Notes under the pieces: generated by a model | What the model saw: the letters and a program-made list of their open reading frames with translations, nothing else | The model's database searches: none | What the model was told of the DNA's origin: nothing | DNA from: Kutzneria sp044547355 | GTDB lineage: Bacteria; Actinomycetota; Actinomycetes; Mycobacteriales; Pseudonocardiaceae | Assembly (NCBI RefSeq): GCF_044547355.1 | Contig: NZ_JBIUAG010000018.1 | Span: forward strand, 122,889 to 186,888 | Direction: 5' to 3' | DNA length: 64,000 bases | Made by a program: the position numbers and the translations under genes | In this document: positions 17,843 through 23,738 of the stretch, one piece after another | Layout: each line of letters starts with the position of its first letter | Position numbering within the stretch: the first letter of the stretch is position 1

Positions 17843-18748
17843 TCAACCGTTGACGGGCGTGTCCTCGCTGATCAGCGGCAACGTGCCCGGGGTGAAGGCC
17901 AGCACGTGCTGCTCCGAGTTGGTGGTGCCGTCCTTGTGCGTGACCAGCACCGTGTTGATGGTGATGCCCTTGCCCGGATCGATGGTGATGCCCTGCACCT
18001 GCACCGAGGCCACGTCCTGGTAGCGATGTTGCAGCGCCGCCTCGCCGTCGGCCTTGAGCGCGCCCGAGGTCAGTTGGTAGGCCTCGCCGACGTTGGACGT
18101 GACCGCGGCGAAGAAGTGCTGGGTCTGCTGGGCGATCTTGCCCGGGTCGACGACCGGGTCGGTCACGCCGGTCACGGTGGTGATCGTCGGCTGGGCGCTG
18201 GTGTGGGTCGGGCCGCCCTGCGGGCTCGAGGCCGAGGTCGGCGCGTGGCCGGTCGTGCGCGGCCCGGCCGTGGAGTTGCCGTCGGTGGCCGCGACCGCGG
18301 TCGGCGCCCCCGGCGGCAGCAGCCGCGTCGGGACGTCCGTGGTCGTCGGCAGCGGCACCTGGAAGGGATTGCCCGGGAACGACTCGATCTGCGTGCGCAT
18401 CCGGGACGGGCCGACCAGCAGCGTGGCCACGACCACCAGCGCGATCAGCGCCGCGGCCGACGAGCCCACCGAGAACCAGGCCGCCCGGCGCCAGGTGCGC
18501 GGCGGCGTGACCGAGGCTGGCACCGTGCCCAGGTCGAACTTGCGCAGCCCGACCGGATCGGTGTCCAGCACCGGGTCGATATCGATCGCCGGCACCGCCG
18601 GCAGCGGGATCGTCGGCTCGTCGCTCGGGCGCAACAGCACCGGCTTGGCGTGGGCCGGGCGCAGGCCGCTGCGGGGCGTCAGGTGCGGCGGCGCGGACGA
18701 CGACCGCCGGTGACGCCCCTGCTCCGCCCGCCCTGCCTCGCCGCTCAT
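17843..18748 (-). CDS. Membrane-anchored protein with NTF2-like extracytoplasmic domain
   Basis: 301 residues. Basic N-terminal cytosolic region, one TM helix near residue 90-110 (SVGSSAAALIALVVVATLLVG), a Thr/Pro/Ala-rich linker, then a C-terminal domain (QHFFAAVTSNVGEAYQLTSG ... VLVTHKDGTTNSEQHVLAF) that parallels the kinase exterior domain, including the 'KDG-T-S-E' turn. ATG preceded by AGGGGT. Third minus-strand gene of the kinase cluster. Confidence 0.65.
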   Translation of the reverse strand: MSGEAGRAEQGRHRRSSSAPPHLTPRSGLRPAHAKPVLLRPSDEPTIPLPAVPAIDIDPVLDTDPVGLRKFDLGTVPASVTPPRTWRRAAWFSVGSSAAALIALVVVATLLVGPSRMRTQIESFPGNPFQVPLPTTTDVPTRLLPPGAPTAVAATDGNSTAGPRTTGHAPTSASSPQGGPTHTSAQPTITTVTGVTDPVVDPGKIAQQTQHFFAAVTSNVGEAYQLTSGALKADGEAALQHRYQDVASVQVQGITIDPGKGITINTVLVTHKDGTTNSEQHVLAFTPGTLPLISEDTPVNG

Positions 18749-18772
18749 ACCCCTAAGACCCTCCCGGGTTTC

Positions 18773-18829
18773 CCTTCTGACGCGGGATTCCGGTCTGGAC
18801 CGGTCCAGGGTGGAATCACCCCGTCAGAA
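18773..18829. terminator. Inverted repeat, probable terminator
   Basis: CTTCTGACG (18773-18781) pairs with CGTCAGAAG (18821-18829), with an inner GATTCC/GGAATC pair extending the stem. It lies between the 2-TM gene and the start of the next minus-strand gene. Confidence 0.45.
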
Positions 18830-18915
18830 GACCTCAGGGTAGGGCGTGAAGGCGGGCCGAGCGGCGCTGGTCCCACTCCCGCGCCGGGTTACACCCGGTC
18901 GAGTGAGGGCCGTGA

Positions 18916-19224
18916 CTACTGGTCGCTGCCACTGCCCAGCTGCTTGCGGGCGTCCTGGAGCCCGCGCAGCGCCGTGCCGCCCGCGCCGACCGCCACGATG
19001 ATCGCGATGATCTCGAAGAACAGGCTGCCGGTGGCCATCAGCAGCGCCAGCAGCGAGGCCACGGTGATGATGCCGGCCTGCGGCCAGCGCGACCGCACCC
19101 ATTGGGCGATCGGCGCGCCGCCGGCCCGGCGGCTGGCCGCCGACCCGAGCACGAACAGGTATCCGTCGTAGCCGACCGCGGCCACGAGACTGGCCAGGGC
19201 GATGATGACGGCGATGAACTCCAT
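18916..19224 (-). CDS. Small integral membrane protein
   Basis: 102 residues with a TM segment at the very N-terminus (FIAVIIALASLVAAVGYDGYL), a basic loop (ASRRAGG ... RSRWPQ), two more hydrophobic stretches (ITVASLLALLMATGSL, FFEIIAIIVAVGAGG) and a charged tail. ATG at 19224 has a GGGGG stretch just upstream; an in-frame start 30 nt earlier is less likely. Unknown function. Confidence 0.6.
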   Translation of the reverse strand: MEFIAVIIALASLVAAVGYDGYLFVLGSAASRRAGGAPIAQWVRSRWPQAGIITVASLLALLMATGSLFFEIIAIIVAVGAGGTALRGLQDARKQLGSGSDQ

Positions 19225-19286
19225 GCCCCCAGTGTGCGCGGTTCCCGCCCGCACGGCATCGGTGACATCCCGGAGACCGACTCAGG

Positions 19287-19560
19287 GCTGTGTTTGTGGC
19301 GCCGCCTTCGGCGTCGCGGCTCGGCCCCCGGGTAGCCGGTGCTGTGTTTTTGCCGCGCGTTCCGCGCGGGACTCGGCCCCCGGGTAGCCGGCACTGTGTT
19401 CTTGCCGCGCGTTCCGCGCGGGGCTCGGCCCCCGGGTAGCCGGTGCCTCGCCCTTGCTGGATTTAGCCCGCCGCATCGGGCTCGGGTGGGTGGTTGCGTC
19501 GGGTGGCGGCGGGCGAAATCCAGCAACCGGGCGAAGCACCGGCGGGGCCTCGCGCTCTCC
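19287..19560. repeat. Interspersed palindromic repeat element, copy A (with tandem expansion)
   Basis: Fills the 360-bp gap between the 2-TM gene and chorismate mutase. First part: three tandem ~52-bp units (about 19299-19454), each a small GC hairpin around TTC followed by CTCGGCCCCCGGGTAGCCGG. Second part: a large imperfect palindrome (19440-19542) whose inner arms 19454-19474 and 19506-19526 match at 20 of 21 positions and whose outer arms 19440-19453 and 19529-19542 match at 13 of 14. Related copies occur at 38771-38930 (same orientation) and 60540-60665 (inverse). No protein-coding signature. Confidence 0.8.
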
Positions 19561-19584
19561 GCGGTTGGCGGCCGTCTCCGACCG

Positions 19585-19875
19585 TCACCTTCCCAAGGGG
19601 CCGCGGCCCATGCGCAGCAGGATCAGGGCGATGTCGTTGCCCTCGGGGCCGAGGCCGTCGCGGTAGCGGGCCAGGATGTCGATCTCCCGGTTGTGCACGA
19701 TCTTCGTGCCGCCGTTGGCCATCCGGACCTTGCCGACGATGGCCGACACCTCGGCCCGGCGCCTGACCAGCCGGATGATCTCGGCGTCCAGGTGGTCGAT
19801 CTCGGTGCGCAGCGAGGGGATGTCGGGGGTGGCGTCCGCGTCCTGACTCGGCTGGTCGCTGACTGGCGTGCTCAC
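19585..19875 (-). CDS. Chorismate mutase (AroQ type)
   Basis: 96 residues converting chorismate to prephenate, the committed step to Phe and Tyr. The AroQ helical fold is recognisable: SLRTEIDHLDAEIIRLVRRR, then AIVGKVRMANG and the RE-D segment of helix 2/3 (HNREIDILARY). Homologue of the intracellular M. tuberculosis enzyme Rv0948c, likewise divergent from uvrD1. Start is GTG at 19875 with GGAGG 9 nt upstream; longer frames on this strand are non-coding. Preceded by a 157-nt leader containing an aromatic leader peptide and a terminator hairpin, so expression is probably controlled by attenuation. Confidence 0.92.
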   Translation of the reverse strand: MSTPVSDQPSQDADATPDIPSLRTEIDHLDAEIIRLVRRRAEVSAIVGKVRMANGGTKIVHNREIDILARYRDGLGPEGNDIALILLRMGRGPLGR

Positions 19876-19920
19876 GTTGGTGTCCTCCGTGCTGGTTCGG
19901 AGAGCCGGACCCGGCACACG

Positions 19921-19951
19921 GAAGCCCCGGGTCCGAGGACTCCGGGGCTTC
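19921..19951 (-). terminator. Attenuator terminator hairpin in the chorismate mutase leader
   Basis: 10-bp perfect GC stem (19942-19951 with 19921-19930), extendable by GTCC/GGAC past a bulged A. It lies 18 nt after the leader-peptide stop codon. No U-tract, as is common in actinobacteria. The segment 19937-19945 can instead pair perfectly (9 bp) with 19987-19995 inside the leader ORF, forming an antiterminator. Confidence 0.7.
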
Positions 19952-19969
19952 TGCGGTGGTCGTCTGGCG

Positions 19970-20032
19970 CTACGCGACCACGGGAGCCGGAGTCCGGTTC
20001 CCGTAGAAAAACTCGTACTGGCGAGCGCACAT
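19970..20032 (-). CDS. Aromatic leader peptide of the chorismate mutase attenuator
   Basis: 20-codon ORF, ATG at 20032 to TAG at 19970-19972, too short for usual gene calls. Residues 5-10 are QYEFFY: four of six are Phe or Tyr, the end products of the pathway. Codons 10-13 form one arm of a pause hairpin (19994-20004 with 19980-19990, one G-U pair). When the ribosome stalls at the FFY codons this arm is masked, freeing GGACTCCGG (19987-19995) to pair with the terminator segment 19937-19945. This is the layout of ribosome-mediated attenuation, as known for pheA and trp leaders. A CAGACT -10 box lies 6 nt upstream of the ATG, so it may be leaderless. Confidence 0.8.
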   Translation of the reverse strand: MCARQYEFFYGNRTPAPVVA

Positions 20033-20038
20033 GGAGGC

Positions 20039-20044
20039 AGTCTG
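20039..20044 (-). promoter_or_regulatory. -10 box CAGACT before the leader peptide
   Basis: On the minus strand CAGACT is followed by 6 nt and the leader-peptide ATG, giving a leaderless start with no Shine-Dalgarno. A weak GTCGAC lies 19 bp further upstream as a possible -35. Confidence 0.45.
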
Positions 20045-20115
20045 GCACAGCGGGCGGCGTCGCGTCGACCCGTCCGTGACGGGACTGTCGGTGGGGCCGG
20101 GTAGCGTTGGTGGCG

Positions 20116-22446
20116 ATGAGCGCTCTGTTCGATCTGCCCACGAATCCGCCGGTGCGGGCGACCGGTCCCGACGCGTTGCTGGAGGGCCTGAACCCGCAGC
20201 AGCGCGAAGCGGTCGTGCACGCCGGCTCCCCCCTGCTCGTGGTGGCCGGCGCCGGCTCCGGCAAGACCAAGGTGCTGACCAGCCGCATCGCCTACCTGTT
20301 GGCGGCGCGCGGCGTGCACCCCGGCGAGATCATGGCGATCACCTTCACCAACAAGGCCGCGGCCGAGATGAAGGAGCGGGTCTCCGGCCTGGTCGGCCGG
20401 CGGGCCAACGCGATGTGGGTGTCGACCTTCCACTCCATGTGCGTGCGGCTGCTGCGCCGCGAGGCCAAGACCCTGGGCATGTCGTCCAACTTCACCATCT
20501 ACGACAGCGACGACTCCCGCCGCCTGGTCACCCTGGTGGCCCGCGACCTGGACCTGGACCCCAAGCGCTATCCGGCGCGCACGCTGGCCGTGCACATCTC
20601 CAACCTCAAGAACGAGTTGGTGGACGCCGAGACGGCCAAGGACCGGGCGGCCAACGACCTGGAGCGCCGGGTCGCCGAGGTGTACGAGTCCTACCAGCAG
20701 CGGCTGGGCCTGGCCAACGCCATGGACTTCGACGACCTCATCATGCGTTCGGTCGAGCTGCTCCAGCGGTTCCCGGACGTGGCCGAGCACTACCGGCGGC
20801 GGTTCCGGCACGTGATGGTCGACGAGTACCAGGACACCAACCACGCGCAGTACACCCTGGTGCGTGAGCTGGTCGGCACCGGCGAGGGCGGCGTCGCCCC
20901 GGGCGAGCTGTGCGTGGTCGGCGACGCCGACCAGTCCATCTACGCCTTCCGTGGCGCGACCATCCGCAACATCGTCGAGTTCGAGCGGGACTACCCGCAG
21001 GCGCGCACCATTCTGTTGGAGCAGAACTACCGCTCCACGCAGACCATCCTGAGCGCCGCCAACGCCGTGATCGCCCGCAACCCCAACCGCCGCGACAAGC
21101 GGCTGTGGACCGACGCCGGGGACGGGCAGAAGATCGTCGGCTACGTCGGCGACAACGAGCACGACGAGGCCGGCTTCGTGGCCGGCGAGATCGACCGGCT
21201 GGTCGACGCGGGCGACTTCACCAACGGCGACATCGCCGTGTTCTACCGCACCAACAACCAGTCCCGGGTCTTTGAAGAGATCTTCATCCGACTCGGGCTG
21301 CCCTACAAGGTCGTCGGCGGCGTCCGCTTCTACGAGCGGCGCGAGGTTCGGGACGCGTTGGCCTACCTGCGGGTGCTGGCCAATCCTGACGACGCCGTCA
21401 GCCTTCGGCGCATCCTCAACGTGCCCAAGCGCGGCATCGGGGACCGGGCCGAGGCCTGCGTCTCCGCGCACGCCGAGCAGCAGCGCATCGGCTTCGCCAC
21501 CGCGCTGCGGGAGGCCGCCGCCGGCAAGGTCGCGCTGCTCAATCCCCGCTCCCGCAACGCCATCGCCGGCTTCGTGGCCATGCTCGACGAGCTGCACCAG
21601 GCCGTGGAGCGGGGCGAGGACGTCGGCGACATCCTCGACCAGGTGCTCGACGTCACCGGTTATCGGGGCGAGCTCGAGGCCAGCGACGATCCGCAGGACG
21701 CCTCCCGGCTGGACAACCTGACCGAGCTCATCACCGTGGCCCGGGAGTTCACCCAGTTCAACCTGCCCGAGGTCGACGAGGCCGATCCGGATCCCGTGCC
21801 GGTCAACAGCCTGGACGCCTTCCTGGAGCGGGTCTCCCTGGTCGCCGACTCCGACTCCGTGCCCGATTCGGACGACGGCGTCGTCACGCTGATGACCTTG
21901 CACACCGCCAAGGGCCTGGAGTTCCCCGTCGTGTTCTCCACCGGCTGGGAGGACGGGGTCTTCCCGCACTCCCGGGCGCTGGGCGACCCCGCCGAGCTGG
22001 CCGAGGAGCGCCGGCTGGCCTACGTCGGCATCACCCGGGCCCGTGAGCGCCTCTACCTGTCCCGGGCCTTGATCCGGTCCGCGTGGGGCCAGCCCGCCGC
22101 CAACCCCGAGTCCCGCTTCCTCGGCGAGATTCCGGCCGACCTCGTCGAGTGGCGCCGCGTCGAGCCCGAGCGCGCCGCCCCCACCGTCACCACCACCTGG
22201 GGCCGCCGCTCCTCCTCGTTCGGCGAGTCCTCCTCCCGCGGCACCCCTGCCTTCGCCAAGGGCTGGCAGAACACCCCCACCCTCGAGCTCGAGGTCGGCG
22301 ACCGCGTCAACCACGACAAGTACGGCCTCGGCACCGTCGTCGCCACCGACGGCTCCGGCCCCCGCGCCACCGCCACCATCGACTTCGGCTCCGCCGGCAC
22401 CGTCCGCCTCATGCTCATCGGCGGCGTTCCCCTGGTGAAGCTCTGA
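20116..22446 (+). CDS. pcrA: ATP-dependent DNA helicase, PcrA/UvrD family
   Basis: 776-residue superfamily 1A 3'-5' helicase for repair and replication restart. Motifs in order: Walker A GAGSGKT (~45), Ia TFTNKAA, II VDEYQDTN, III GDADQSIYAFRGA, IV EQNYRST, V TLHTAKGLEFPVVF, VI RRLAYVGITRA. The C-terminal ~50 residues (VGDRVNHDKYGLGTVVATDG) form the Tudor-like domain that contacts RNA polymerase in UvrD/PcrA. ATG at 20116 is preferred to in-frame TTG 20107 or GTG 20110; TAGCGT at 20102-20107 may be its -10. Divergent from the chorismate mutase leader, as in mycobacteria. Confidence 0.97.
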   Translation: MSALFDLPTNPPVRATGPDALLEGLNPQQREAVVHAGSPLLVVAGAGSGKTKVLTSRIAYLLAARGVHPGEIMAITFTNKAAAEMKERVSGLVGRRANAMWVSTFHSMCVRLLRREAKTLGMSSNFTIYDSDDSRRLVTLVARDLDLDPKRYPARTLAVHISNLKNELVDAETAKDRAANDLERRVAEVYESYQQRLGLANAMDFDDLIMRSVELLQRFPDVAEHYRRRFRHVMVDEYQDTNHAQYTLVRELVGTGEGGVAPGELCVVGDADQSIYAFRGATIRNIVEFERDYPQARTILLEQNYRSTQTILSAANAVIARNPNRRDKRLWTDAGDGQKIVGYVGDNEHDEAGFVAGEIDRLVDAGDFTNGDIAVFYRTNNQSRVFEEIFIRLGLPYKVVGGVRFYERREVRDALAYLRVLANPDDAVSLRRILNVPKRGIGDRAEACVSAHAEQQRIGFATALREAAAGKVALLNPRSRNAIAGFVAMLDELHQAVERGEDVGDILDQVLDVTGYRGELEASDDPQDASRLDNLTELITVAREFTQFNLPEVDEADPDPVPVNSLDAFLERVSLVADSDSVPDSDDGVVTLMTLHTAKGLEFPVVFSTGWEDGVFPHSRALGDPAELAEERRLAYVGITRARERLYLSRALIRSAWGQPAANPESRFLGEIPADLVEWRRVEPERAAPTVTTTWGRRSSSFGESSSRGTPAFAKGWQNTPTLELEVGDRVNHDKYGLGTVVATDGSGPRATATIDFGSAGTVRLMLIGGVPLVKL

Positions 22447-22450
22447 TCCG

Positions 22451-22499
22451 ACCCGCCTGAGTGATACGGAAAAGCCTTTCTGGTATCACTCGGGCGGGT
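22451..22499. terminator. 17-bp hairpin after pcrA
   Basis: Arms 22451-22467 and 22483-22499 pair along all 17 positions (one G-T) around a 15-nt loop, starting 5 bp after the pcrA stop. The inner ends carry GTGATAC/GTATCAC, the motif that recurs before the Fic gene. Confidence 0.75.
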
Positions 22500-22561
22500 T
22501 GAGTGCTACAGAGGTATCACTTCGTCGGGTGACGTGATACTTAACCGGCTCCAGGTATCAT
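22461..22561. promoter_or_regulatory. Cluster of GTATCA motifs upstream of the Fic gene
   Basis: Five copies of GTATCA or its complement within 101 bp: GTGATAC 22461-22467, GTATCAC 22483-22489, GTATCAC 22514-22520, GTGATAC 22534-22540, GTATCAT 22555-22561. The middle pair forms an inverted repeat with a 13-bp spacer. They precede the Fic start by 29-129 bp and could be operator sites for the Fic protein's own winged-helix domain. Confidence 0.5.
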
Positions 22562-22589
22562 TGTGGTACGGAGTTGGGGGTGGGTAGCG

Positions 22590-23738
22590 GTGTTGATCGA
22601 GTCGTTCAGCGGCCGGCAGCGGGAGCACGTCGTGCCGGCCGAGCGCGGCTACCTGGCCTTCGTGCCACCCAAGCTGCCGCCCGAGGTGGACTTCGACACC
22701 GCGCTGGTGCGCCGGCTCTCGACCGCGGACCGGGCGCTCGGTCAGCTCGCCGGGGTCGGTCGCACGCTGCCGAACCCGTACCTGCTCGAGCAGACCATGC
22801 TCCGGCGGGAGGCCGTGCTGTCCAGTCGGATCGAGGGCACGCAGGCCACCCTCTCCGATCTGGTGCGCTACGAGGTCGCGCCGGCCGCGGCGAAGGCCGA
22901 CGACGTCGCCGAGGTCTACAACTACGTCGCGGCGGTCGAGCATGTGCTCGACCCGGACCGCCGGCTGCCGCTGAGCCTGCCGCTGCTGCGCGAGGCCCAC
23001 GAGATCCTGCTGTCCGGCGTGCGCGGCGGCTACGCCACACCCGGAGACTTCCGGCGGACTCAGAACTGGATCGGGCCGCCGGGCTGTGTGCTGGACACCG
23101 CCACCTATGTGCCGCCGCCCCCGGAGCGGTTGTGGGAGTGCCTCGACGCGTTCGAGAAGCACCTGCACGCCGACCACGACCTGCCGCCACTCGTCACGAT
23201 CGCCTGTCTGCACTACCAGTTCGAGGCCATCCATCCGTTCATCGACGGCAACGGCCGGGTCGGCCGGCTGCTGGTCGCGTTGCTGTTGGTCGAATGGGGG
23301 CTCCTTCCCGGGCCGCTGCTGGACCTGTCGGCCTACCTGGAGCCGCGGCGGGACGAGTACTACGCGCGGCTGCTGGCCGTGACGATCGACGGTGACTGGA
23401 AGGGATGGATCTCCTTCTTCCTCGACGTGGTGGCGAACCAGGCCGGCGACGCGTTGCGCCGTGCGCACGCGTTGCAGGGCCTGCGGGAGGACCTCCGCGG
23501 CCGGGTGACCGGGCTCCGGTCGTCCAGCCTGGCGCCGCGTCTGGTCGACGCGCTGTTCGAGACGCCGGCGATGACCATCGGCCGGGCCGCGAAGGTGCTG
23601 GGGGTTACCCACCGTGCCGCGACCCTCAATGTGCAGAAGCTGGTCGAGGCCGGGGTGCTGACCGAGGTGCCCAGCACCGGACGGGCCCGGCTGTTCCTGG
23701 CCGAGGATGTGCTGACCGTGCTGTCCCTCGAGTACTAG
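22590..23738 (+). CDS. Fic-domain protein (probable AMPylator) with C-terminal winged HTH
   Basis: 382 residues. N-terminal Fic_N-type region, then an inhibitory-helix motif SSRIEG at ~76-81 (S/T-x-x-x-E-G/N class). The Fic core motif is HPFIDGNGRVGR at ~212-223, complete with catalytic His and the anion-binding NGR. A winged HTH (MTIGRAAKVLGVTHRAATLN ... LVEAGVLTEV) ends the protein. Fic enzymes usually transfer AMP to a target hydroxyl. GTG at 22590 is chosen for the purine-rich GGGGGTGGG just upstream. The gene is preceded by repeated GTATCA motifs, suggesting autoregulation, and overlaps the convergent flavoprotein gene by 4 bp. Confidence 0.87.
   Translation: MLIESFSGRQREHVVPAERGYLAFVPPKLPPEVDFDTALVRRLSTADRALGQLAGVGRTLPNPYLLEQTMLRREAVLSSRIEGTQATLSDLVRYEVAPAAAKADDVAEVYNYVAAVEHVLDPDRRLPLSLPLLREAHEILLSGVRGGYATPGDFRRTQNWIGPPGCVLDTATYVPPPPERLWECLDAFEKHLHADHDLPPLVTIACLHYQFEAIHPFIDGNGRVGRLLVALLLVEWGLLPGPLLDLSAYLEPRRDEYYARLLAVTIDGDWKGWISFFLDVVANQAGDALRRAHALQGLREDLRGRVTGLRSSSLAPRLVDALFETPAMTIGRAAKVLGVTHRAATLNVQKLVEAGVLTEVPSTGRARLFLAEDVLTVLSLEY

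Noticed and set aside
19299..19454. Three ~52-bp tandem units as a CRISPR array
   Set aside because: Units are contiguous without unique spacers, differ internally, and no cas gene is present.
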